Of a stretch of 64,000 nt of DNA, positions 24,710-33,089 are shown piece by piece. The DNA lies in NCBI GenBank assembly GCA_947476695.1, contig CANJRD010000002.1, positions 124,001-188,000 on the forward strand. The letters run 5' to 3'. The DNA comes from Rhodospirillaceae bacterium (GTDB lineage Bacteria; Pseudomonadota; Alphaproteobacteria; Rhodospirillales; Rhodospirillaceae). Each line of letters opens with the position of its first letter. Positions within the stretch are counted from its first letter, which is position 1. A program made the position numbers and the translations under genes. The notes under the pieces were generated by a model. The model saw only the letters and a program-made list of their open reading frames with translations. It did no database searches and was not told the DNA's origin.

Positions 24710-25811
24710 TCTTGCCGTCGTCCATCATGCGCCGATAGCGGGGACGTTCGCCGGCCACTTCGGCTTCGGTCATGAAGTTGGCGATTTCCTCGGACGTCGC
24801 GCCGGTGCGCGAGATCATGCTGCTGCCCAGTTCGCGTGCGGCGGCGATGTTCAGGCCGCTGCGTTCGCCGGCTTCCAATGCGCCGCCCAGGAAATACAGG
24901 CGGACCCCAAGGTGTTCGGACGCGGAGAGGTCTGGCCGCGCCTGCGTGAGGGCCGCAACGCAAGTCTCGGCAAATTTCGTGAGGATCGGTCGCAGGCGCT
25001 GGACGATCGCCGCCGGCGTGTCGGCGGCTACAGGCGGAGGCGGCGGTGGTGATTCTGTCGGTGGTTGGGCCGCCGGCGCTGCGGCGGTATCGGGCGGCGG
25101 TGGCGGTGGGGCGACGGCCGCCGTTTCAGCTGTCGGGGCAGGGCTCGCATCGAGTTCCGCGGGTGCCGGCGTATCGGCCAGCAATGACGGCGGCGCGTCG
25201 ATGTTGGCTTCGAATTCCTCGCGATACCTCGGCGCCGGACGCGCCGGGATTGGCGCCGGCTTGGAATAGGAGTCCGCGCCGGGCGCGGGCGGGGCGTAAC
25301 TCGTCTGCCCAGCTTGAAGTGCTGCGATCGTGCGCTTGCGCGATTCCGGATCTTTCGATTTCCAAAGGATCACGCCGACCGGGACGTACATGCGGAACAT
25401 CATGAGTCCGCCGAGGATCGTCGACCCGGCGAAAATCGCGATCAACAGAAGATTGGTCAAACCCGCCTGGCTTGAGGCGCGCGACAGCCCGACGGCGCCG
25501 AGCGCGGTCACGAGTACGCCGACGATGATGGCGTTGAGCGCCACCATGACGAAACGGCTGGTGAGGTCGACATTCGCCGGCGCGCGCATGTTGGGTGCGG
25601 TCGCCGCGGAGCGATAAATCTGCCGCGCGTCCAGTTCGGCCGAGGCCATATCCTCGTTTTCTTCGATGACGGTCGCGGCGAGGCGCTTCTTGTCCTCTAT
25701 CTCCCGCGCGAGATTGAGGGCCAGGTCGCGTTCGCCTCCGACGAAGCGCGCGACCATCATCCACTGATCGCCAGTGGCCTCATAAACCTCGAAGTGGGTT
25801 ATCGCCGCCAT
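24363..25811 (-). CDS. Membrane and linker part of the split cyclase
   Basis: A 482-codon frame whose first roughly 365 residues look real. A soluble N terminus (FEVYEATGDQWMMVARFVGG), two membrane helices (about 87-110 and 117-142), a long Pro/Ala-rich linker (about 165-275, with APPPPPP and ESPPPPPP runs) and a helical region (about 280-365) ending MMDDGKNA. Beyond that the frame reads Arg-rich nonsense antiparallel to nothing known, while the next frame carries the cyclase domain at 24035-24709. The true product is therefore probably a single protein of about 590 residues broken by a frameshift. The upstream ribosome site is weak. Confidence 0.6.
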   Translation of the reverse strand: MAAITHFEVYEATGDQWMMVARFVGGERDLALNLAREIEDKKRLAATVIEENEDMASAELDARQIYRSAATAPNMRAPANVDLTSRFVMVALNAIIVGVLVTALGAVGLSRASSQAGLTNLLLIAIFAGSTILGGLMMFRMYVPVGVILWKSKDPESRKRTIAALQAGQTSYAPPAPGADSYSKPAPIPARPAPRYREEFEANIDAPPSLLADTPAPAELDASPAPTAETAAVAPPPPPPDTAAAPAAQPPTESPPPPPPVAADTPAAIVQRLRPILTKFAETCVAALTQARPDLSASEHLGVRLYFLGGALEAGERSGLNIAAARELGSSMISRTGATSEEIANFMTEAEVAGERPRYRRMMDDGKNAIACLAWVRDSRKDPTGDRRRAEAMERSTRQRRAAVHVPADGHGGFDRDDQRAWERRRATRCARPQHPGSRGRQGVPGSRGQTHRRRHPSHLPGCDIRYPRRHRHPTGSRELRR

Positions 25812-25896
25812 GGCAGGACCAGTCCCGCGCCCCTTAGCCGCCCAACCGCGAGTTTAAGCGGCTGGACGGGGGAAGCATAGCGTCGTTCCTCGCCGG

Positions 25897-26676
25897 TTAG
25901 GCGATCTGCGAGGCGACGGCCATCCGGTTCGAGGCGCGCGCCAGCAGGAACTCCCAGTTATTCAGGGACTGCAGGTGGAAATAGATCGCGTGCAGCCAGC
26001 CCTTCTTGCGCCACTCGAGGAAGGTCTCGTCCGGCAGTTCCTTGAACTTCTCTTCGTTGACCGCAACGAAGGTGCCGATGTTCTGCACTTCGCCGTTCGG
26101 ACCGGAGATTTCCAGATTGCGCGATTCGGTCAGCTTGGTGTCGGCCAGGGCCTTCGAGAAATCGGCGGTGAACAGGAAGGCGCCATGGAACTGCTCGCAC
26201 ATGGCCAGGGCCTGCTTGACCGTCTCCGTCTCGGTGTCGCCCTCGAACAGCTTGCGGCCGTTGGCCTTTGTGGACCTGGCGGTCTCTTCGATGCCCAGGC
26301 GCAGGCGTTCGTCGCCCGGGGCGCCGAGCAGGATGAACGGGTGGCGGCGGATGTAGGCCGGAATGTAGACGCCCTGGTCCCATTCGCCCTTCACGTTGAC
26401 GAACAGATTGTCTTCCGGGCGCAGGCCGACGGCGACCGTGGGCACCAGCTCGTCGCCGACGAAGATGATCGGGAAGTGGCGCGCGGCGATCACGAATTCG
26501 GGCACCGTGACCGGGATCGCGTTGGTCTTCTGGGCGAAGGTGAAATCCGCCTCGGGGCGGATCTTCATGCCCTTGTGGACGTCCGGCGACAGCGGAGCCG
26601 GCCGTTCATAGAACAGCGGGGGCAGTTGCTCGTCTTGGGGGGCTTGCGTGCCGCCGTTGGTGCTTGTGTCGCTCAC
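25897..26676 (-). CDS. SapC family protein
   Basis: A 259-residue SapC-like protein, a family found in S-layer and peptide-resistance loci but without proven enzymology. Family features seen are FYERPAPLSPDVHKGMKI near the N terminus, the FTFAQKTNAIPV segment, HFPIIFVGDELVPTVAVGLR, YIPAYIRRHPF, and the end WLHAIYFHLQSLNNWEFLL. It starts at GTG with AGGA about 10 bases upstream. No signal peptide or membrane helix is visible, so a cytoplasmic place is likely. It stands alone on the minus strand after the damaged glycosylase gene. Confidence 0.82.
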   Translation of the reverse strand: MSDTSTNGGTQAPQDEQLPPLFYERPAPLSPDVHKGMKIRPEADFTFAQKTNAIPVTVPEFVIAARHFPIIFVGDELVPTVAVGLRPEDNLFVNVKGEWDQGVYIPAYIRRHPFILLGAPGDERLRLGIEETARSTKANGRKLFEGDTETETVKQALAMCEQFHGAFLFTADFSKALADTKLTESRNLEISGPNGEVQNIGTFVAVNEEKFKELPDETFLEWRKKGWLHAIYFHLQSLNNWEFLLARASNRMAVASQIA

Positions 26677-26800
26677 GGGAAAGGTTCCTGGATGATGGGA
26701 TTTGGCGGCGAGAATAGGGCGGCAGGGACGAAAGGCAATGGGCCATTTCCGGCCCGTTCTGTGGGGCTTTAAGCGCCACCCGGGGTGCCCGAGACCCGCT

Positions 26801-27436
26801 CAGACCGCCTTTTTCTTGGCCGTTTGGGCCCCGTAGTAGCGCCACAGCAGGATCGCCGCCCCGGGACCGATAGGGTCGCCAGATTTCGGCGATCTCCTCC
26901 ATTTCCTTAAGGGTAGGCCGGTCCGGGTGCCCGTGGAGCATCCGAACCCCGTGCTGGAGGGCCAGATACGCGACCGGCCAGACGTCCGGGCGGCCCACGG
27001 CGAACAGCAGATAAATATCCGCCGACCAGGGCCCGATTCCCTTCAGGGCGGTCAGCATCGCGCGGACCTCGTCATCCGTGGCGCTATGCAGGCGCTTGAA
27101 GTCCAGTTGCCCGGCCACCACCGCTTCGGCCGCGCCGCGGGCATAGCGCGCCTTCTGGCCGCTGAGGCCGCAGGCGCGCAATTCGGGGTCGGTGAGGGCG
27201 ATAAGGCGTTTCGCCGTGACGCGGCCCTTGCAGGCTTTCACCAGCTTGGCCCAGATCGAGGCCCCCGCCGCGACCGAGACTTGCTGGTCGACGATGATCT
27301 TGATCAACGTCGCGAAGCCCGGTTCCCAGTTCCGGGGATCGGGCAAGCCGACCTCCTTGATGGCGCGCCGGATATGCGCGCAGCGCTTCCGCAGCACGCC
27401 GAGGTTCTGATGCAGGGGATCGATGGAGTCCGTCAT
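26801..27436 (-). pseudogene. AlkA-type DNA-3-methyladenine glycosylase, frameshifted and lacking the catalytic Asp
   Basis: The first 190 codons encode a helix-hairpin-helix glycosylase of about 211 residues, with IIVDQQVSVAAGASIW, the hairpin LKGIGPWSADIYLLFAVGRPDVWP and EEIAEIWRPYRS. The frame then fails at a four-G run (plus 26859-26862). Removing one G restores AAILLWRYYGAQTAKKKAV and the stop at 26801. Unrepaired, translation would run to 26606 inside the SapC gene. Independently, the segment expected to hold the catalytic aspartate (homologs: VWPxGDLALQ or LPDDYL) reads VWPVAYLALQ, with no acidic residue. Two defects argue for genuine loss of base-excision activity, although local errors cannot be excluded. 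The ATG at 27436 begins MTDSIDPLHQ. Confidence 0.72.
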
Positions 27437-27508
27437 GCATGATCTTGACGCGGGCGAACTGTGTTTTGCAATCCGGCCTTCGCGATAATCATCGTAAGGT
27501 TGCCGCGC

Positions 27509-29095
27509 ATGACACGCTCGCGTCGATCCGCATTGGGAACGCTTGCCGCGCTGACGCTGGGCGCGGGCGCGCCGCGCGCCGCCGAGACCAGGATTTTCCG
27601 GCGCGGCAACATCGGTGAGCCGGACTCGCTCGATCCGCACCTGACGACCACCGGCTACGCCGGCAACATCATCTCCGACATGTTCCTCGGGCTGACGACC
27701 GTGGACTCCAAGGCGCAGGTCATCCCCGGCGCGGCGGAAAGCTGGACCGTCGCGCCGGACGGCAAGCGCATCACGTTCCATATCCGTCGCGGCATGCAGT
27801 GGTCGGATGGTCATGCGGTGACGGCGGACGACTTCGTCTACAGCTTCCGGCGCATGCTCGATCCCAAGACCGCCGCGCGCGGGGCGCCGATGCTCTACAT
27901 GATCGCGCAGGCGCGCGAGGTGAACAGCGGCAAGGCGCCGGTCGCCATGCTGGGCGTGCGTGCGGTCGACGCGGGGACGTTCGAGGTCGATCTCACCAAT
28001 CCCACGCCCTACTTCCTGGAACTGATCGTGCACCGTTGCCCACCGGTGCCGCGCTGGGCTGTGGAAAAGCACGGCGTGCAATGGACGCGGCCGGAGAACA
28101 TCGTCGTCAACGGGCCATTCATTCTGAAGAACTGGATTCCGCAGGCGCGTGTTGTGCTGGCGCGGAATGCGAAGTTCTACGATGCGGCCAATGTCTTCCT
28201 CGACGAAGTCGCGCACGAAACGACGGAAGATCTGGCCGGATCGTTTGCGCGCTACCGCGCGGGCGAACTCGATATGGCCGTGGGTTTCCCGCCGTCGTTG
28301 CTCACGACCATCAAGGCGACCATGCCGCAGGACCTGCGCGTGGTGCCGATCCTCGGCCTCGAATATTTCGTGTTCAATACGCGACGTCCGCCGTTCAACG
28401 ATGCGCGTGTGCGAACCGCGCTCGCGTTGGCGCTAGATCGCGAGTTGATCGCCACCAAGGTTGAGCGCGGGGGCGAAGTGCCCGCCGACAGCCTCATCCC
28501 GCGCGGCGCGCGCGTCGGATATGTACCGCCACCGGCGCCTTGGGCCGGCTTGTCGATGCCGCAGCGGTTGGAGAAGGCCGCCGCGTTGCTCGCGCAGGCG
28601 GGCTATGGCGCGGAGAACCCGCTGCGCTTCTCGTTCCGCTACAACACCAACGAGGTTCAGAAACGTATCGCCGTTGCGGCGGCGGCGATGTGGAAGCCGC
28701 TGGGTGTATTCGTTCAATTGCTCAACAGCGATTTCAACGTCATCAACGCAAGCCTGCGCAACGGCGACTATGACGCCGCGCGCTATCAGTGGCTGGCGGA
28801 ATACACCGATCCGTCGACGTTTCTATACCTCCTGGAATCGGACGACATCGGCGACAATCACGCGAAGTACCGCAATCCGGCGTTCGATGAGTTGATGCAT
28901 CGGGCTTATGCGACGGTCGATCTCGCAGCGCGCGCCACCCTGCTGGAGCAGGCCGAGACGATTGCGCTGGCGGACGCGCCGCTGACGCCGGTGACCCATC
29001 TCGTGAACAAGCAACTGGTAAAGCCTTACGTGAAGGGCTGGGACGATAATCCGCGCGGGCTGCACTTCAGCCGGTACGTGCGGATCGAATTATGA
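27509..29095 (+). CDS. Peptide-type ABC transporter substrate-binding protein (SBP family 5)
   Basis: A 528-residue periplasmic binding protein of the OppA/DppA type. The start at 27509 gives a signal sequence with a twin arginine (TRSRRSALGTLAALTLGAGAPRAAE), suggesting Tat export. Family marks follow: EPDSLDPHL, AAESWTVAPDGKRITFHIRRGMQWSDG, TADDFVYSFRRMLDP, NGPFILKNW and YDAARYQWLAEYTDPSTFLYLLES. The ligand is probably an oligopeptide. No permease or ATPase gene accompanies it here, so it must work with a transporter elsewhere. It diverges from the damaged glycosylase gene and is followed 69 bases later by the copper cluster. Confidence 0.87.
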   Translation: MTRSRRSALGTLAALTLGAGAPRAAETRIFRRGNIGEPDSLDPHLTTTGYAGNIISDMFLGLTTVDSKAQVIPGAAESWTVAPDGKRITFHIRRGMQWSDGHAVTADDFVYSFRRMLDPKTAARGAPMLYMIAQAREVNSGKAPVAMLGVRAVDAGTFEVDLTNPTPYFLELIVHRCPPVPRWAVEKHGVQWTRPENIVVNGPFILKNWIPQARVVLARNAKFYDAANVFLDEVAHETTEDLAGSFARYRAGELDMAVGFPPSLLTTIKATMPQDLRVVPILGLEYFVFNTRRPPFNDARVRTALALALDRELIATKVERGGEVPADSLIPRGARVGYVPPPAPWAGLSMPQRLEKAAALLAQAGYGAENPLRFSFRYNTNEVQKRIAVAAAAMWKPLGVFVQLLNSDFNVINASLRNGDYDAARYQWLAEYTDPSTFLYLLESDDIGDNHAKYRNPAFDELMHRAYATVDLAARATLLEQAETIALADAPLTPVTHLVNKQLVKPYVKGWDDNPRGLHFSRYVRIEL

Positions 29096-29164
29096 CCCAC
29101 GCGGCTTCTTGTGCTGGTCCTCATCCCGGAATATGGTCCGCCACCTGATTCCCGCGGAACCCCG

Positions 29165-29581
29165 ATGCGCGATCGTCTTCGCCGTCTGTACTTGGCTCTC
29201 TGTCTCGCCGTCGTTGCGCTGCTCGCCAACGGGTTCGAGGAGCAGCAGCTTTCCGCCAACGTTTTTGCCGCGCTCCATGAGGATGCCTCCACCGCAGGCG
29301 GAGCATTCCACGTCATGCCCGATGGCCGCATCATGGCGGGGCATATGGATGGCGCGCATAACGTGCCGGATGCCGGTGGCCACACCCACAAGGGCCATGC
29401 GGATTGCGATACGTGCGGCGCCGTCGCCGGTATGGCGGCCTTCACATTGCCGTCGCTGCCGGTGGTCATCGTCCCGCCGGCGATTGCCACGCCATTCGCT
29501 CTTGCGCCGCCCACAGGCCTGCGCCGGGCGACGCTTCATCCCGCTTACGCCTCGCGCGCACCTCCCGCTCGTTTGATCTGA
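29165..29581 (+). CDS. Small exported His/Cys protein, DUF2946-like
   Basis: A 138-residue protein with an N-terminal signal or anchor (RDRLRRLYLALCLAVVALLA), then a His-rich segment with HVMPDGRIMAGHMDGAH, GGHTHKGHADCDTCG, a hydrophobic helix (about 88-108) and a Pro/Arg tail. The CxxC close to a second hydrophobic helix and the position just ahead of a TonB receptor match DUF2946 proteins, which commonly accompany copper-linked TonB receptors. The Met and His spacing suggests copper binding. It is the first gene of the copper cluster. An in-frame start 54 bases earlier is possible but adds no conserved sequence. Confidence 0.65.
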   Translation: MRDRLRRLYLALCLAVVALLANGFEEQQLSANVFAALHEDASTAGGAFHVMPDGRIMAGHMDGAHNVPDAGGHTHKGHADCDTCGAVAGMAAFTLPSLPVVIVPPAIATPFALAPPTGLRRATLHPAYASRAPPARLI

Positions 29582-29605
29582 AATCGCGCGTCGTCGTTGC
29601 GTCCA

Positions 29606-29635
29606 CGCATCTGTTGATGCGGGGCCAGCGCTGGC
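29606..29635 (+). repeat. Two adjacent small inverted repeats before the copper TonB receptor
   Basis: CGCATC-TGTT-GATGCG at 29606-29621 can form a tetraloop hairpin. GCCAGCGCTGGC at 29624-29635 is a perfect 12-bp palindrome. They sit 33-62 bases before the receptor start and could be operator or leader elements. Confidence 0.35.
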
Positions 29636-29667
29636 GTCTTCATATCAATCGAATTGGGATTCTTTTC

Positions 29668-31983
29668 ATGCGTAACGTCCATGCCGGACGTTGCCTGGCC
29701 GCGTGGCGTGCCCGGGCAGCGACCCTTATGCTTTCGACCGTTCTACCGTTTGGCGCGCAAGCCGACGATGCGGTGCTGCCCGCCGACGAGGAAATCGTCG
29801 TCACGGCGAAGTCGATTTCCGAGCTCAACATCCTGCCGAACACGACGGAGAGCGTCACGGCGGATCAGATCGATAAGACCATGAACGTGATGACGCCGGA
29901 GGATACGGTCAAGTACCTCCCGAACGTCTTGATCCGTCAACGGCATCCCGGCGATACGCAATCGCCCATCACCACGCGCACATCGGGCGTCGGCGCCTCC
30001 GCGCGCAGCCTGATCTACGTCGATGGTGTGCTGATCTCGTCGCTGATCGGCAACAACAACACCAGCGCTTCGCCGAAGTGGGGCTTGGTATCGCCCGACG
30101 CCATAGAGCGTGTCGACGTGCTGTATGGACCGTTCTCAGCAGCCTACGCCGGCAATTCCATCGGCTCGGTCATCGCATTCACGACGCGGATGCCGACGAA
30201 ATTCGAGGCCGGCGCGGAAGTGCAAGGTGCGCTTCAGTCCTTTGCCAAGTACGGCGAAGACCGCAACTACGGCACCACACGTTTTTCGGCCAACGTCGGG
30301 GATGCATTCGGGAAGCTGTCGTTCCGGCTGAGTTACAACCATCTCGACAATCGCGGGCAGCCGTTGACCTATGCCACCGCCGTCGTCCCGGCGACAACCA
30401 GTGCGACGGGCACGCCAGTCTCCGGCGCATTCACGGATGCCAATCGAACGGGGGCGCCCATCGTCGTGCTGGGCGCGACCGGCATCGAGCACCAGGTGCA
30501 GGACAATGCGTCCGGTCGTATCAGTCTCGATCTCACGCCAACCATCGTGGCGGCCTACACCTTCGGCCTCTTTCACAATCGCGATGACTCGACGGTGCAT
30601 AGCTACCTGCGCGATGCCGCAGGACAACCGGCGTATGCGGGAGCCCTGAATATCGGCGGCCGGGCCTATACGGTCGCTGCCTCTGCGTTCTCCAACGGCG
30701 TCTATCGGTTGACTGAAACACAGCTGGCGCAAGGTCTGTCCGTCGGTTCACATACCGATGGCGTGTTCGATTTCGAGGTTGTCGGTTCGTTATTCAACTA
30801 CCTCGATAGCCATCAACGCCTGCCGACGGTCGCTTTGCCGGCCGGCTTTACCGGCGGCGCAGGCGCGAGCGTCAATCTTGACGGAACGGGCTGGTACACC
30901 TTCGATGCGAAGGGCGTGCTGCGCCCGTCCGGCGGCGCGCACGTGCTGACTTTCGGCGCGCATCAGGATCGCTTCTCGCTGAAAAGTCCTCGCTATGCAT
31001 TGGCCGATTGGATGACGAGCGGTGAGGGAGCCTTGCAGTCGTCAAACTCCGGTCGAACAAGGACCGATGCGTTGTGGATCCAGGATGCCTGGACCGTCCT
31101 GCCCGACATGAAGGCGACCATCGGTGGGCGCTATGAGCGCTGGCGTGCGTACGAGGGCGTGAACTTCTCAGCGTCGCCAGCGCTGAACGTCGCGCAACCA
31201 GCACTGTCGCGCGAGGCGTTCTCGCCTAAACTCGTCCTCGCCTATGAGCCGAACATGGATTGGACCCTGAAAGGGTCTGTCGGTGTCGCTTACCGCTTTC
31301 CGACCGTGACTGAACTCTACCAGGCCGTTGCTACCGGCGCGACGCTCTCGGTGCCAAATCCCAACCTCCAGCCCGAACGCGCGATCTCGAGTGAACTTTC
31401 AGTCGAGCGGCGCTGGAGCGCGGGCAACCTGCGTGTTTCCGTGTTCGACGAGCGCATCCGTAACACTCTGCTGTCGCAAAGTGCGCCGTTGCCGGCAGGA
31501 TCGACCGTGCTGGCGAACTACGTGCAGAACGTGGATCGGACCCATGCGACCGGTATCGAGTTGGTCGCCCGCCAGCGCGACGTGCTGATCCCGGGGCTGG
31601 AACTGTCGGGGTGGGTGACTTACGTCAAATCCCGGATCGACGAGAACGCCGTCTTCGCTGCCGCTATCGGTAAGAGCATACCGCAACTGCCACGGCTGCG
31701 CGGTGCGTTGGTCGCGACCTATGCGCCGACCGACACCTGGTCTTTCACGCTTGCGGGGCGCTATAGCGATCGTAGCTTCGGGACCATCGACAATAGCGAC
31801 TACTACGCCAATACCTATCAGGGCTTTGGTGCGTACTTCGTTATGGATGCGCGGTTCCGTTACCAGATCAGCCAGCATATCGCCGCGGAGATCGGTGTGA
31901 ATAACCTCAATGACCGGTCTTATTTCCTGTTCCACCCATTTCCACAGCGTACGGTGGTGGCTGGCTTGAAGTATACTTACTGA
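29668..31983 (+). CDS. TonB-dependent receptor of the copper cluster
   Basis: A 771-residue outer-membrane receptor. A signal peptide (LMLSTVLPFGAQA) is followed by the TonB box EEIVVTAKS, the plug domain with VKYLPNVLIRQRHPGDT and IERVDVLYGPFSAAYAGNSIGSVI, and a barrel containing VAYRFPTVTELYQAV and NPNLQPERAISSELSVERR, with the C-terminal strand VAGLKYTY. The genes on either side (DUF2946-like, SCO1, PCuAC) indicate copper or a copper chelate as ligand, as with OprC-type receptors, though no ligand residues can be assigned. The upstream gap carries two small inverted repeats (29606-29621 and 29624-29635). Confidence 0.85.
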   Translation: MRNVHAGRCLAAWRARAATLMLSTVLPFGAQADDAVLPADEEIVVTAKSISELNILPNTTESVTADQIDKTMNVMTPEDTVKYLPNVLIRQRHPGDTQSPITTRTSGVGASARSLIYVDGVLISSLIGNNNTSASPKWGLVSPDAIERVDVLYGPFSAAYAGNSIGSVIAFTTRMPTKFEAGAEVQGALQSFAKYGEDRNYGTTRFSANVGDAFGKLSFRLSYNHLDNRGQPLTYATAVVPATTSATGTPVSGAFTDANRTGAPIVVLGATGIEHQVQDNASGRISLDLTPTIVAAYTFGLFHNRDDSTVHSYLRDAAGQPAYAGALNIGGRAYTVAASAFSNGVYRLTETQLAQGLSVGSHTDGVFDFEVVGSLFNYLDSHQRLPTVALPAGFTGGAGASVNLDGTGWYTFDAKGVLRPSGGAHVLTFGAHQDRFSLKSPRYALADWMTSGEGALQSSNSGRTRTDALWIQDAWTVLPDMKATIGGRYERWRAYEGVNFSASPALNVAQPALSREAFSPKLVLAYEPNMDWTLKGSVGVAYRFPTVTELYQAVATGATLSVPNPNLQPERAISSELSVERRWSAGNLRVSVFDERIRNTLLSQSAPLPAGSTVLANYVQNVDRTHATGIELVARQRDVLIPGLELSGWVTYVKSRIDENAVFAAAIGKSIPQLPRLRGALVATYAPTDTWSFTLAGRYSDRSFGTIDNSDYYANTYQGFGAYFVMDARFRYQISQHIAAEIGVNNLNDRSYFLFHPFPQRTVVAGLKYTY

Positions 31984-32034
31984 TCGCGCGAACCGGGGCG
32001 CAGGTCGTATCCTGCGCCCCATCGTGAGGATGCC

Positions 32035-32634
32035 GTGAAGCCGTCGAACCGCCTTTGGCTAGCTGTGGCCTGCGCCGTGGGGATTGCATTTCCCCTTGCT
32101 GGGCTATGGCATGAGCTTGCGGAGCGTGCGCCGTCGGCGGGCAAGCCGGATCGCCGCGATTTCACGCTGTCGGATGTCGATGGCAAGGACGTCACCCTCG
32201 CGACGTTCGGCGGGAAATGGGTGTTGCTGTACTTCGGATACACCTTCTGCCCCGATATTTGCCCGACCTCACTTCAGGTGATGGGCGAAGTGGCCGACAC
32301 GTTGCGCGCGCGTGGAGAAGCAATGCAGCCGGTCTTTATCACCGTCGATCCGGAGCGCGACACGCCGCAGGTCTTGCGCGACTACGTGTCGAACTTCGGC
32401 GGAGCTATCGTCGGTCTGACGGGCAGCATCGAACAGATCGGCGGCGCGACACGGCGTTACGGCACTTTTTTTCAGAAGCAGCCGATGCCTAACGGCAGCT
32501 ACATGATGAATCACAGCAGCGGCTTCTCGCTGATTTCGCCCAAAGGCGCTTACGTTCGCGTCTTCCGCTCCGACCTGGAGGCGAACGAACTGTTTCCCGA
32601 AGTGGAAGAGGCTATGCATGCGTGGAAGGACTAA
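32035..32634 (+). CDS. SCO1/SenC family copper-binding protein
   Basis: A 199-residue membrane-anchored thioredoxin-fold protein. The N-terminal helix (RLWLAVACAVGIAFPLAGLW) anchors it in the inner membrane. The copper ligands are the CxxxC of FCPDICPTS and a histidine in MMNHSSGFSLI. SCO proteins deliver copper to the CuA centre of cytochrome c oxidase or act as thiol reductases for it. The start is GTG with GAGG about 7 bases upstream. It follows the TonB receptor by 51 bases and precedes the PCuAC gene by 4 bases, forming a copper delivery operon. Confidence 0.9.
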   Translation: MKPSNRLWLAVACAVGIAFPLAGLWHELAERAPSAGKPDRRDFTLSDVDGKDVTLATFGGKWVLLYFGYTFCPDICPTSLQVMGEVADTLRARGEAMQPVFITVDPERDTPQVLRDYVSNFGGAIVGLTGSIEQIGGATRRYGTFFQKQPMPNGSYMMNHSSGFSLISPKGAYVRVFRSDLEANELFPEVEEAMHAWKD

Positions 32635-32638
32635 CGGT

Positions 32639-33085
32639 ATGTTTCGCACAAAACTCCTGGCGGTCGGGATCCTTGCGCTGGTCGCAGTCGATGCGCGTGC
32701 CGCAGACATTGCGGTCAAGGATGCCTGGGTGCGCGGCGCGCCCACGGGGATAAAAGTCAGTGCCGGCTATGCGCGCATCGAGAACGCAGGCCCCGTCGCC
32801 GACCGCTTGTTGTCGGTATCGACGCCTGCGGCTGGCGATGCCTCGGTGCATGAATCCAGCGAGAAGGAAGGCATGATGTCGATGGAGCCCGTCGAGGCTC
32901 TGACGATCCCGCCAAAGGGCGCGGTTGAGCTCAAGCCTGGCAGCTATCACATCATGCTGATGCGACTGCCCGGTGCGCTCGCGCCCGGCGGCACGGTGCC
33001 GATGGAATTCACATTCGAGCGGGCCGGGAAGATCACCGTGGACGCGAAAATCGCGCCGCTCTCTGCGAAAGAGATGCCGCGCTAA
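32639..33085 (+). CDS. Periplasmic copper chaperone PCu(A)C
   Basis: A 148-residue exported protein with signal peptide (FRTKLLAVGILALVAVDARA). The PCuAC copper site H(M)x10Mx21HxM is recognisable in VHESSEKEGMMSME and SYHIMLMRL. The family passes Cu(I) to the CuA centre of oxidase together with SCO1. The ATG lies 5 bases past the SCO1 stop, with AAGGA inside the end of that gene, so the two are co-translated. It converges on yaaA. Confidence 0.9.
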   Translation: MFRTKLLAVGILALVAVDARAADIAVKDAWVRGAPTGIKVSAGYARIENAGPVADRLLSVSTPAAGDASVHESSEKEGMMSMEPVEALTIPPKGAVELKPGSYHIMLMRLPGALAPGGTVPMEFTFERAGKITVDAKIAPLSAKEMPR

Positions 33086-33089
33086 GGCG

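Noticed and set aside
26606-26800. Read-through C terminus of the glycosylase into SapC
   Set aside because: The sequence past the G run is not glycosylase-like, while the shifted frame restores the family C terminus and a stop at 26801.
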